Notes under the pieces: model-generated
Databases searched by the model: none
What the model saw: the letters and a program-made list of their open reading frames with translations, nothing else
Told to the model about the DNA's origin: nothing
Made by a program: the position numbers and the translations under genes
NCBI RefSeq assembly: GCF_910584465.1
Contig: NZ_CAJUBK010000052.1
Span: 1 to 15,571, forward strand
Direction of reading: 5' to 3'
Origin: an uncultured Oscillibacter sp.
Lineage (GTDB): Bacteria; Bacillota; Clostridia; Oscillospirales; Oscillospiraceae
Length of the DNA stretch: 15,571 bases
Shown here: positions 7,729 to 14,546 of the stretch, piece by piece
Position numbering within the stretch: the first letter of the stretch is position 1
Layout of the letters: every line of letters begins with the position of its first letter

Positions 7729-9486
7729 TCACAGGGTCTTGGCGTCGACTTCCGCTTTCAGCTTGGCGGCGAAGTCCTCCAGGCTCATGGCGCCCAGATC
7801 CTCACCGGCGCGGGTACGGACGGAGACGGTCTTGGCCTCCACGTCCCGGTCCCCCACCACCAGCATGTAGGGGACCTTCTCCAGGGTGGCTTCCCGGATC
7901 TTCTTGCCGATCTTCTCGTTGCGGACATCGGTCTCCACCCGGAAGCCCTGCTCGTCCAGGGCGGCGGCGGCCTCAGCGGCATAGGCGTCCGCCCGGTCGG
8001 TGACGGTCAGGACCTTCACCTGGACGGGGCTCAGCCAGACCGGGAAGGCCCCGGCGAAGTGCTCGGTGATGACGCCGATGAAACGCTCGATAGAGCCCAG
8101 CACTACCCGGTGGATCATGACGGGGCGGTGCTTCTGGCCGTCCTCGCCGGTATACTCCAGCTCGAAACGCTCCGGCAGCTGGCTGTCCAGCTGGATGGTG
8201 CCGCACTGCCAGGTCCGGCCCAGGGAGTCGGCCAGATGGAAGTCCAGCTTGGGACCGTAGAACGCGCCGTCCCCCTCGTTGATGACGAAGTCCTTGCCCA
8301 TGTCGGAGATGGCGGCCTTCAGGATGTCCTGGTTCCGCTCCCACTCCTCCTCGGTGCCGATGTGGTCCTCGGGCATGGTGGACAGCTCGATGGTATAGCT
8401 CAGGCCGAAGGTGGAATAGACCTCGTCGAACAGGCGCACCGTCTCCTGGATCACGTCCTGCATCTGCTCCCGGGTCATGAAGACGTGGGCGTCATCCTGG
8501 TTGAAGCAGCGCACCCGGAACAGGCCGTGGAGCGCGCCGGACAGCTCGTGCCGGTGGACCAGGCCGATCTCCCCCACCCGCAGGGGCAGGTCCCGGTAAG
8601 AATGGGGCTCACTGGCGTAGACCAGCATCCCGCCGGGGCAGTTCATGGGCTTGACGGCAAAGTCCACCTCGTCGATCACGGTGGTATACATGTTGGCCTT
8701 GTAGTGGTCCCAGTGGCCGGAACGCTCCCAAAGCTGGCGGTTCAGCATGATGGGGGTGGAGATCTCCACGTAGCCGTACTTTTTATGGACCTGCCGCCAG
8801 TAGTCCAGGAGCGTGTTCTTCAGCGTCATGCCCTTGGGCAGGAAGAAGGGGAAGCCGGGGCCCTCGTCCCGGAGCATGAACAGGCCCAGCTCCTTGCCCA
8901 GACGGCGGTGGTCCCGCTTCTTGGCCTCCTCGATGCGGGCCAGGTACTCGTCCAGCTCGTCCTTCTTGGGGAAGGCGATGCCGTAGATGCGCTGGAGGGT
9001 CTCCCGCTCGGAGTCGCCCCGCCAGTAGGCGGCGTTGCAGGCGGTGAGCTTGATGGCGTTGCCCTTCACCCGGCCGGTGGAGTCCAGATGAGGGCCGGCG
9101 CAGAGGTCCGTGAACTCGCCCTGCTTGTAGAAGCTGATGGCGGCGTCCTCCGGGAGGTCGTTGATGAGTTCTACCTTATAGGGCTCGCCCTTCTCCTCCA
9201 TGAACTTGACGGCCTCCGCCCGGGGCAGTTCGAAACGCTCCAGCTTCAGCTTCTCCTTGCAGATCTTGCGCATCTCGCCCTCGATCTGCTCCATGATCTC
9301 GGGGGTGAAGGGGAACGGGGAGTCCATGTCATAGTAGAAGCCCTCGTCGATGGAGGGGCCGATGGCCAGCTTCACGTCGGGGTACAGGCGCTTGACGGCC
9401 TGGGCCAGGATGTGAGAGCAGGTATGCCAATAGGTCTTGCGGTAGGTCTCGTTTTCAAAGGTGTACAGATCGTTCTCTGCGCTCAT
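7729..9486 (-). CDS. thrS: Threonyl-tRNA synthetase lacking the TGS domain
   Basis: Charges tRNA-Thr, a class II synthetase. The start ATG (9486-9484) has AAGGAGG at 9494-9500 with 7-nt spacing. A longer in-frame start at 9528 would lie inside the leader terminator hairpin and is rejected. The 585-residue product begins almost at the editing domain: His21/His25 in HTCSH and Cys129/His133 in CAGPH form the mischarged-serine editing site. The catalytic core follows, with the zinc ligands expected in PMNCPGG, QDDAHVF and HRVVLGSIERF, and then the anticodon-binding domain to the C-terminus. The usual N-terminal TGS domain (~60 residues) is absent while all catalytic motifs are present, so this is a shortened form rather than a pseudogene. 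A T-box leader regulates it. Confidence 0.97.
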   Translation of the reverse strand: MSAENDLYTFENETYRKTYWHTCSHILAQAVKRLYPDVKLAIGPSIDEGFYYDMDSPFPFTPEIMEQIEGEMRKICKEKLKLERFELPRAEAVKFMEEKGEPYKVELINDLPEDAAISFYKQGEFTDLCAGPHLDSTGRVKGNAIKLTACNAAYWRGDSERETLQRIYGIAFPKKDELDEYLARIEEAKKRDHRRLGKELGLFMLRDEGPGFPFFLPKGMTLKNTLLDYWRQVHKKYGYVEISTPIMLNRQLWERSGHWDHYKANMYTTVIDEVDFAVKPMNCPGGMLVYASEPHSYRDLPLRVGEIGLVHRHELSGALHGLFRVRCFNQDDAHVFMTREQMQDVIQETVRLFDEVYSTFGLSYTIELSTMPEDHIGTEEEWERNQDILKAAISDMGKDFVINEGDGAFYGPKLDFHLADSLGRTWQCGTIQLDSQLPERFELEYTGEDGQKHRPVMIHRVVLGSIERFIGVITEHFAGAFPVWLSPVQVKVLTVTDRADAYAAEAAAALDEQGFRVETDVRNEKIGKKIREATLEKVPYMLVVGDRDVEAKTVSVRTRAGEDLGAMSLEDFAAKLKAEVDAKTL

Positions 9487-9523
9487 GATGAATCCTCCTT
9501 GTCGTGGGGCGGGGACGAAAAGA

Positions 9524-9551
9524 CCCACCCCTGATGAAGATCAGGGGTGGG
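9524..9551 (-). terminator. T-box leader terminator hairpin of thrS
   Basis: Perfect 11-bp stem CCCACCCCTGA / TCAGGGGTGGG with a 6-nt loop, followed on the - strand by TCTTTTCG. It is the OFF state of the T-box switch and ends about 24 nt before the thrS ribosome site. Confidence 0.9.
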
Positions 9552-9585
9552 ATACGAAAGACGTATTCCACGGTCCCACCCTGCT

Positions 9586-9609
9586 TGCGGTCCGCCGTGC
9601 GGTCCGCCG
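9586..9609. repeat. Perfect 12-bp tandem duplication within the T-box leader
   Basis: TGCGGTCCGCCG occurs twice back to back (9586-9597 and 9598-9609), immediately upstream, in transcript order, of the T-box motif. Each copy contains self-complementary GCGG-A-CCGC, so the duplication could make two alternative small hairpins in the linker before the antiterminator. Confidence 0.85.
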
Positions 9610-9766
9610 CTCGTGTCCTCTGTAACGGGAGGTCCCGGCCCGGTCATCCCGGGCAGCTCAGGAGTGGTACAGCCGCCGTCCCCCCTAGGGCGCTTCCAGC
9701 AAGCGCGCCCCTCTCTGCAGAGGATGCGGGCGGTCCTTCTCCGTCATCACCGATTTGATGGGTCCT

Positions 9767-9795
9767 ACTATATCACCGTATGGCGGAAATGTCAA
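9767..9795 (-). promoter_or_regulatory. Promoter of the thrS leader
   Basis: On the - strand: perfect TTGACA (9795-9790), 17-nt spacer, TATAGT (9772-9767) with a TG-A extension before the -10. Transcription would start near 9760, just ahead of Stem I of the T-box. Confidence 0.88.
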
Positions 9796-9858
9796 GCGGC
9801 GTCTTGCTGGGGGCATCATGCCGCTGATAAAAAATCCGAGAGAAATCGGAAAAAGGAC

Positions 9859-9887
9859 TTGCATTTTCAAAACGTATGTGCTATCAT
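9859..9887 (+). promoter_or_regulatory. Promoter of tRNA-Arg
   Basis: TTGCAT (9859-9864), 17-nt spacer, TATCAT (9882-9887) with an extended TGC just upstream. The start would be near 9894, leaving a pre-tRNA leader of about 23 nt. It is divergent from the thrS promoter. Confidence 0.75.
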
Positions 9888-9894
9888 TAGGAAG

Positions 9895-9906
9895 CTCTCA
9901 TGAGAG
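9895..9906. promoter_or_regulatory. 12-bp perfect palindrome in the tRNA-Arg 5' leader
   Basis: CTCTCATGAGAG is a perfect palindrome at the predicted transcription start, 10 nt before the mature tRNA. It could be an operator or simply a leader fold; nothing in the sequence decides between them. Confidence 0.3.
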
Positions 9907-9916
9907 GGCAGTATGT

Positions 9917-9993
9917 GCGCCCTTAGCTCAGCTGGATAGAGCGTCTGGCTACGGACCAGAAGGCCGGGGGTTCGAATCCCTCAGGGCGTACCA
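9917..9993 (+). tRNA. tRNA-Arg (anticodon ACG)
   Basis: A 77-nt cloverleaf including encoded CCA. The acceptor GCGCCCT pairs with AGGGCGT (terminal G-U). The D arm is AGCTCAGCTGGATAGAGC. The anticodon stem TCTGG/CCAGA holds loop CTACGGA with anticodon ACG at 9951-9953, which reads CGN arginine codons once A34 becomes inosine. The T arm contains GGTTCGAATCC. It has its own promoter and terminator. An integrase gene 110 nt downstream on the opposite strand makes the 3' half of this tRNA the likely attachment site of an integrated element. Confidence 0.97.
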
Positions 9994-9995
9994 GT

Positions 9996-10030
9996 AAAAC
10001 CCGCTGATTCTTAGTGAATCGGCGGGTTTT
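9996..10030. terminator. Terminator after tRNA-Arg, usable in both directions
   Basis: AAAACCCGCTGATTC (9996-10010) pairs with GAATCGGCGGGTTTT (10016-10030), a 15-bp stem with one T-G pair and a 5-nt TTAGT loop. The A-run and T-run flanks make it suitable for the tRNA on the + strand and for the integrase on the - strand. Confidence 0.88.
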
Positions 10031-10072
10031 CTGTATTTTTCAGGTAGCTTTAATTCTTGCCGCCCTTTCAAA

Positions 10073-10108
10073 ATTCAACTTTAATTCAACTCGCTGTAAA
10101 AATTCAAG
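10073..10108. repeat. Direct repeats of ATTCAA(C/G) beside the integrase 3' end, possible arm-type sites
   Basis: ATTCAAC occurs at 10073-10079 and 10084-10090, exactly 11 bp apart, and ATTCAAG at 10102-10108. They lie between the tRNA (presumed core att site) and the integrase stop, where tyrosine integrases often have arm-binding sites. The assignment is inference. Confidence 0.3.
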
Positions 10109-10775
10109 CCTTTTTCAAGAAGATATCAGCCAGGATGTCGGCGCTCTTTTGGTCCGCCGCCGCTATGACGTGGGCATAGATATCCGTGGTCGTGCTCACT
10201 TTGGAATGTCCAAGCCTCTTCGAGATCGAAACACTATCGACGCCGTTGAAGTAGAGCATGGAGGCCATTGTGTGGCGGAAAGCGTGCGGATTGACATGGG
10301 GGAAGCCGTGGCGCTTGGAGAATTTGCTTAACCAAGAGGTCACGCTGTCCGGGTGCATGGGCTTCCCGTTGTCCTGGGAGAATACGAAGCCCTGGTAGTC
10401 ATAATATTCGCCCAGGCGTAGCCGTTCCTCATTCTGCCAAGCTCTGTATTGCCGCAGCAGCTGCATTGTCTCCGCCGGGAGAGCGATAAACCGCCCGGAG
10501 GTCGAGGTTTTCGGCGTGTCTTCATAAACTCCCCGGTCCGCTCTGTAAAGAACATTGTTGCAGATTTGGACCTTGTTTTCCTCAAAGAATACCTTGTCCC
10601 ACTTCAGGCCCAGGATTTCCCCGCGCCTTGCGCCGGTAATCAGCAGCATGTGTATAAGGGTCCTCCATTTGATGGGCTCCAGCTCCAAAGCGTCACGGAT
10701 GGCGGCAACCTGTTCCGGCTGGAAATAGTTCACTTCTTTATGCTGGGCCTTGGGGAGCATTGCCTTTCGGGCCAC
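10104..10775 (-). pseudogene. int: Tyrosine recombinase (phage/ICE integrase), N-terminally truncated
   Basis: Only the catalytic domain of a site-specific integrase remains (223 codons, against about 370-400 for the family). The catalytic set is complete, counted from GTG 10775: Arg50 in TGARRGE, Lys89 in TPKTS, His164/Arg167 in NPHAFRHTM, His190 in LGHS, and nucleophile Tyr200 in TDIYAHV. The arm-binding and core-binding N-terminal domains are missing. Upstream the frame meets a TAA within nine codons, and no ribosome site precedes the GTG. The break coincides with the 3' part of a phage-like + strand gene, indicating a deletion junction near 10776-10795. The gene points toward the tRNA-Arg 3' end, the classical int-att layout. 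It is unlikely to integrate DNA alone. Confidence 0.88.
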
Positions 10776-10949
10776 GTTGAAGGGTACAAGGAATTACTTG
10801 CAGAGCTGTATATGCGGCAGATGGTAGAAGCCGGGAAGGATTGGGGAAAGAATCAGCCCGCCGCCTTTAGCGAGGAAGAAATGCAAAAGAAACGGGCACA
10901 GGTGAGAGGACTGCAAGCGGCGCTAATCAGTCAGCAGGGGGGAGAATGA
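10776..10949 (+). pseudogene. 3' remnant of a phage-type gene, 5' end lost at the deletion junction
   Basis: To the right of the integrase break, a + strand frame ending TGA at 10947-10949 reads as a real, charged, helical C-terminus: YKELLAELYMRQMVEAGKD, then NQPAAFSEEEMQKKRAQ. Left of about 10776 the same frame is only antisense of the integrase, so the native start is gone. An internal ATG at 10812 lacks a good ribosome site. The stop overlaps the next start (ATGA), as in phage tail operons. Its position before a tape-measure-like gene would suit a small tail-assembly or structural protein, but I do not recognise the family. Confidence 0.5.
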
Positions 10950-11086
10950 TAAAATTAAATCCTAGCGATATCGCACTTATTGAGCGTATTTTAAACTCCG
11001 GTGACCGGGTTGAAATCGTACCACGGAGAGAAGAAACTACCAGAATTTATCGGCTAAAAGTTGAAAAGAGCAAATCCTCATCCTAA
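10946..11086 (+). CDS. Small phage-type protein of unknown function (46 aa)
   Basis: ATG 10946 overlaps the previous stop (ATGA) and has GGGGGGAGA just upstream (10938-10943 region). The 46-residue product starts MIKLNPSDIALIERILNSGD and then has alternating charged and hydrophobic segments (RVEIVPRREETTRIYRLKVE) that suggest two short beta strands after a helix. It ends with a Lys/Ser tail. Small ORFs of this look are common in clostridial prophages, but no function can be assigned. A terminator-like hairpin begins 24 nt after its stop. Confidence 0.6.
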   Translation: MIKLNPSDIALIERILNSGDRVEIVPRREETTRIYRLKVEKSKSSS

Positions 11087-11109
11087 GCGGTGGATGGGAA
11101 GGGCCGAGC

Positions 11110-11150
11110 GGGGCCAGTTACCTGAACTTTGGGTAGCTGGCCCCCTTTTT
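11110..11150 (+). terminator. Intrinsic terminator immediately before the tape-measure gene
   Basis: GGGGCCAGTTACC (11110-11122) pairs with GGTAGCTGGCCCC (11132-11144) with one T-G pair and a 9-nt loop, then C and TTTTT (11146-11150). It ends 26 nt before the ATG of the next gene, and no promoter fits between them. Confidence 0.8.
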
Positions 11151-11176
11151 CATTTTCGGAGAAAGGAGCTGAACGC

Positions 11177-14125
11177 ATGGCGGACGCCACCATCGACAAA
11201 CTGCAAATTGAGATCGAAGCATCGTCCACCGCCGCCGCCGGAGCGATCGACCGCCTGACGGCCTCCTTGCAAAAGCTGGGGCAGGCCACGAAGGTGCCAG
11301 GGCTGGAGAAGCTGTCCAGGCAGATGAAAAGCCCGACGCAGGCGCCAAGTACTTCCACGGCGAAAATAGAGGCTGAAATTGCCCGTCTTGAAAAGCAAGC
11401 GGAATCTTCCGCTGACTCCGTGTTAAAGCTGCAAGAACGATTGGAGGCAATGCAACAGTATCGTGGAGTTGGAAGCCCCGCAACCGCCGCCGCAGTCGAG
11501 GAAGAAGTGCGGCGGACGGAAAAGGAAATCGAACGGTTATCCGGCGCAATTGACGCCGCCGACAATAAAATCCGGCAACTAAGAAAGAGCCTTGAAACAG
11601 GGATGCAGGGAGCAGCAGCCCCTATAGAGCAGGTAGCGGCGGCTCTTGCAAAAATCCCCCAGGCCCCCGCCGCCTCTGTAGACAGTGAAAGCATCAAAAA
11701 GGCGGCGGCCTCTTGCGAACAGCTTGCGGCGGCTGCGGAGAAGGTACAAAAATCCTTGGAGCGGACCGGGGGAAGCACTGACAAGCTGGCCGGGGCCGCT
11801 CAAAAAGTCCAAAAGGCTTCGGCTGGCGTTGACAACGTGGCTAGGGCGGCAAAGCGTGTAGAAACCGAACTTGGCGGCGCAACGAAAGAGGCGGAGCGGC
11901 TAGGGCACACCTTAAAGCGGGCCGGGGACCAGGGCGCAAGCGGCCTCGACCGCCTTGTGGACCGATTGAAGCGCCTGACCGCGAATTTTATCATTTTCCG
12001 CATGATATCCCGCCTGACAAATGCCGTTGCGGAGAACCTTGGGACCGTGGCGCAAAAGAACGAGAGGGTAAACGAAACCCTGTCAAAAATCGTTACTTCC
12101 GTTCAATACGTGGTGGACGCCCTGACCGCCGCTGTCCTCCCGGTCCTGATGGCGATTGAGCCTGTTATAACTGCTATCCTGGACGGGCTAGCCTCCGTGC
12201 TGAACTTCATTGCAAGGATCGTAGCGGCATTTTTAGGCGAGGACTATGTTTTGCAAGCCAAAAAGGAGTACAAGGATTTTGCGGAATCCGTAGACGGTTC
12301 TGCGTCCTCCACGGACAAGCTGACCAACTCCGCCAAGAAATTAAAAAGCGTTCTTCTTGGCATCGACGAACTGAACGTAATTGAGAAGGACTCGCCTTTG
12401 GGCGGCGGCGGTTCTGGCGATTTAGGAAACTTCCGGTTTGAGGAAGTCAAGAGCGATTTAAAATTTCCCGAAATCAAATTCCCGAACCTGGATAAGATAC
12501 CTTCCCCGGAATGGTCCCCGAATCCGGTCCCGGCCCCGGAGTTTGCACCCGTCACGCTGCCGGAGCTGTCCGGCGTAAAGCTCAAAGCCCCGGCGTGGGT
12601 CCCGGAGCTTGTCAAGGCCCCAGCTTTTGAACCTCTGGAAGTACCGAGCCTTGCGGGGGAGCGGCTTCTTTCCCCGCAATGGGTCCCCGGCCTTGTTCCA
12701 AGCCCAGCCTTTGAGCCTGTGTTACTGCCGGACCTCGTAGGGGAGAAAATGCCCTCTCCGGTTTGGGAGCCGGGGTATGTGCCCGCCCCTGTCTTTGAAC
12801 CGCTTCCTGTCCCTGACCTTTTGGGGCAAAAGTTACCTTCCCCGTCCTGGGTCCCGGACGTGATACCAAGCCCGACATTTGAGCCGGTCCGCCTCCCGGA
12901 GCTGGTTGGAGAACTGCTGAAATCTCCGGCGTGGTTTCCCTCCGTGGTCCCCGCTCCCGTTTTTGAAAAGTTGCTGATTCCCAGCTTTGTGGGGGCGCTG
13001 CTGAAAGCGCCGGAGTGGATACCCTCTATCATCCCGGCCCCGGCCTTTGAGGCCCTTACCTTGCCGGAGTGGGCGCTTTCACCTTTGCCCGTCCCGGGGT
13101 GGGCGCAGAATCCCATTCCCGCCCCTGCTATAGATAGTTCTGTATTGTTGTCCGGACTGGCGGCGATTGGAGCGGCGTTTACTTCTTTGGAAGCAAGCAT
13201 GAGTGAAAAGCTCCAGGTGCTTCAGCAGAAATTTTCCTCCTTCGTCACGGCCACACAAAGCACTTTATCCACGTGGGGCGAAAATATCAAAACGAATTTC
13301 TCTGCGGTCATTGAATTTCTCCCAAAAGTTACGCCGCTTGCCCTGCTGCCGACCGCCCAGACCTTTGGGTCTTTCTTTACAGTCACAGCCGCCGCTCTTG
13401 GGGCCTGGGGGCCGAACCTTGCAAAGAATTTCGGGACGACCCTCGATTACTTAGGGTCCGCCGCCGTCCCTGTTCTGACCTCCCTGGGAGCGTCCATTGT
13501 CTCCTGGGTGAACCAGACAAGCAACGCCATTGGTTCGTGGGGCGGCAGCCTTATTGAGACGGCGGCAAAGGCCGGTTCAGGATTAGTTCAAAATCTTATG
13601 TCGGCGTTTTCTTCTGTGTGGGACGGCTTTGTCGGGCTGATGCAGAGCATTGGAGAGAGGATAAGCTCTTGGTGGAGCGCAAATAGATCCAGGGCCGCAC
13701 CTGCGGGAGCTGTGGCCCTGGCGGGCGCTGGCGTGACCGCTTTTGTCCTCTCCGGCGGGGCTGCCGCTGTTGCCGCCGCTATCCCCCACATGGCCCCGCT
13801 TGCGCTGCCCGCTATGGCTTTTGCAAACGGCGGCGTGGTGAAGTCTCCGACGCTGGCCTTGATGGGAGAATATCCGAACGCACGGAGCAACCCCGAAATC
13901 ATAGCCCCGCAAAATATCCTCCGTGAAACCTTCCGGGAGGAACAGGGGAGGCAGGATTATTCCGCCGTTATCGCCGCAATCAACGCCGGAGCAGGAGCCA
14001 TAGTAGACGCTATTAATAACCAGGACTATGGCGTACACCTGGACGGGAAAACACTCATGCGGTCCGTCGAGCGGGCACAACATCAGAGAGGCGTTGACCT
14101 TATGCCGGGCGGAGTGATGATCTAA
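11177..14125 (+). CDS. Tape-measure-like phage tail protein with two tandem repeat arrays
   Basis: 982 residues from ATG 11177, chosen because AAAGGAG (11162-11168) lies 8 nt upstream. Tape-measure proteins line the siphophage tail tube and set its length. In order: an Ala/Lys/Glu-rich coiled-coil region (about 1-290); hydrophobic helices (about 308-352, VQYVVDALTAAVLPVLMAIE onward); a Gly/Pro linker; seven Pro-rich 28-residue repeats (443-638) plus a part-copy; 44-residue Trp repeats (656-831); an Ala/Gly hydrophobic stretch (about 843-870); and a C-terminus with FANGGVVKSPTLALMGEY (from 882) and DGKTLMRSVERA, the kind of ending typical of Firmicutes tape measures. The frame is intact although neighbouring tail genes are gone. 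Lower-GC codons than the glg genes support phage origin. Confidence 0.85.
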   Translation: MADATIDKLQIEIEASSTAAAGAIDRLTASLQKLGQATKVPGLEKLSRQMKSPTQAPSTSTAKIEAEIARLEKQAESSADSVLKLQERLEAMQQYRGVGSPATAAAVEEEVRRTEKEIERLSGAIDAADNKIRQLRKSLETGMQGAAAPIEQVAAALAKIPQAPAASVDSESIKKAAASCEQLAAAAEKVQKSLERTGGSTDKLAGAAQKVQKASAGVDNVARAAKRVETELGGATKEAERLGHTLKRAGDQGASGLDRLVDRLKRLTANFIIFRMISRLTNAVAENLGTVAQKNERVNETLSKIVTSVQYVVDALTAAVLPVLMAIEPVITAILDGLASVLNFIARIVAAFLGEDYVLQAKKEYKDFAESVDGSASSTDKLTNSAKKLKSVLLGIDELNVIEKDSPLGGGGSGDLGNFRFEEVKSDLKFPEIKFPNLDKIPSPEWSPNPVPAPEFAPVTLPELSGVKLKAPAWVPELVKAPAFEPLEVPSLAGERLLSPQWVPGLVPSPAFEPVLLPDLVGEKMPSPVWEPGYVPAPVFEPLPVPDLLGQKLPSPSWVPDVIPSPTFEPVRLPELVGELLKSPAWFPSVVPAPVFEKLLIPSFVGALLKAPEWIPSIIPAPAFEALTLPEWALSPLPVPGWAQNPIPAPAIDSSVLLSGLAAIGAAFTSLEASMSEKLQVLQQKFSSFVTATQSTLSTWGENIKTNFSAVIEFLPKVTPLALLPTAQTFGSFFTVTAAALGAWGPNLAKNFGTTLDYLGSAAVPVLTSLGASIVSWVNQTSNAIGSWGGSLIETAAKAGSGLVQNLMSAFSSVWDGFVGLMQSIGERISSWWSANRSRAAPAGAVALAGAGVTAFVLSGGAAAVAAAIPHMAPLALPAMAFANGGVVKSPTLALMGEYPNARSNPEIIAPQNILRETFREEQGRQDYSAVIAAINAGAGAIVDAINNQDYGVHLDGKTLMRSVERAQHQRGVDLMPGGVMI
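12503..13135 (+). repeat. 84-bp (28-residue) Pro/Trp/Phe repeats in the tape-measure gene
   Basis: Seven complete units start at 12503, 12587, 12671, 12755, 12839, 12923 and 13007, with a part unit at 13091-13135. Each unit has Ser/Ala/Val1-Pro2, Trp4, Pro10, Pro12 and Phe14, with mostly Pro6, Pro16 and Pro20, and Gly24 in units 1-6. An example is SPSWVPDVIPSPTFEPVRLP. No insertions or deletions occur between units, while the DNA has diverged widely, so the protein period is under constraint or the array is old. Confidence 0.93.
13142..13669 (+). repeat. 132-bp (44-residue) Trp-marked repeats in the tape-measure gene
   Basis: Units start at 13142 (degenerate), 13274, 13406 and 13538, and the next Trp is at 13670. 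Trp occurs at exact 44-residue spacing (residues 700, 744, 788, 832). WGENIKTNF and WGPNLAKNF open two units. Aromatic or large hydrophobic residues recur at unit positions 31 and 34, and Leu/Ile at 42. Confidence 0.85.
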
Positions 14126-14152
14126 TCTTTGCTCCCCAAATATGGTGAGAAA

Positions 14153-14182
14153 AGCGGGAGGGCCGTTCGTGGCTCTCCCGCT
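14153..14182. terminator. Hairpin between the tape-measure gene and the convergent coiled-coil gene
   Basis: AGCGGGAGGGCC (14153-14164) pairs with GGCTCTCCCGCT (14171-14182), 12 bp with one G-T and a 6-nt loop. On the - strand it is followed by TTTCTC, giving a plausible terminator for the gene ending at 14186. On the + strand the T-run (GCTTTTTT) is about 13 nt further on. Confidence 0.7.
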
Positions 14183-14185
14183 TGC

Positions 14186-14527
14186 TTACTGCGCTTTTTT
14201 CAATTCCCGGATTTCCCTGCTATGATTTTTGACGACCGCCTCCAGCACGTCAAGCCGGTCCTCTGCATCGTCAAGGGCCTCCATCGGGAGCATTTTTTCT
14301 TGAATGAGTTTTTGACCGTCAGCCAGTAAGTTGAATTTAGGGTCAACGAGTCCCTCTAGCAGAACCTGCATATTGACGGTGGACTGTTCCAGGACCCGTT
14401 TTTCCATAGCCGCAAGGTCGTCCTTGGTGGCCGTGGTCCTCTCCAGAGTGTCCAGACGCTTGTTGATAGGGTTCACCTGGGCTTTAATCAGTTGTGCGAT
14501 TGCCTGTAAATCCTTTTCGTCCAGCAT
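14186..14527 (-). CDS. Small coiled-coil protein of unknown function (113 aa)
   Basis: The start ATG at 14527 is preferred because GAGGTG (14539-14534) is 6 nt upstream; an earlier ATG at 14533 touches that site and an in-frame GTG at 14587 lacks one. The product opens MLDEKDLQAIAQLIKAQVNP and is almost wholly predicted helix, with heptad-like segments INKRLDTLERTTATKDDLAA and DDAEDRLDVLEAVVKNHSRE, ending in RELKKAQ. No membrane segment or enzyme motif is visible. Similar-looking short coiled-coil proteins with this opening occur widely in clostridial genomes and mobile elements, but I know no assigned role. It is convergent with the tape-measure gene and shares the hairpin between them. Confidence 0.65.
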   Translation of the reverse strand: MLDEKDLQAIAQLIKAQVNPINKRLDTLERTTATKDDLAAMEKRVLEQSTVNMQVLLEGLVDPKFNLLADGQKLIQEKMLPMEALDDAEDRLDVLEAVVKNHSREIRELKKAQ

Positions 14528-14546
14528 GGTCATCACCTCACTTTCC

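Larger units (their letters stand above)
9520..9760 (-). promoter_or_regulatory. T-box riboswitch, tRNA-Thr responsive (specifier ACC)
   Basis: Read on the - strand. In Stem I, GGAG pairs with CTCC and CCGCC with GGCGG, exposing an internal loop with specifier ACC followed by A (ACC at 9668-9666), a threonine codon. The T-box AGGGTGGGACCGTGG lies at 9582-9568. The antiterminator is AGGG, the 7-nt bulge TGGGACC, then GTGGAATACG pairing with CGTATCCCAC (one mismatch) and CCCT (9582-9543). The competing terminator is an 11-bp stem (9551-9541 with 9534-9524) followed by TCTTTT. The two share 9543-9551, so they are mutually exclusive. In the family, uncharged tRNA-Thr stabilises the antiterminator and turns thrS on. 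Confidence 0.93.

Noticed and set aside
9487..9528. Extended thrS start adding 14 residues
   Set aside because: The codons fall in the T-box terminator hairpin and ribosome site; the ATG at 9486 has an ideal ribosome site.
7720..9534. 604-codon + strand frame over thrS
   Set aside because: Antisense shadow; thrS has every expected motif, a ribosome site and a T-box leader on the - strand.
12503..13135. CRISPR array
   Set aside because: The 84-bp period is in frame, without identical repeat/spacer alternation; it is protein repeat DNA. No cas genes are present.
12244..13200. 318-codon - strand Gly/Ser/Thr-rich frame over the tape-measure repeats
   Set aside because: It only reflects the Pro-rich repeat read backwards; no start signal and no independent features.
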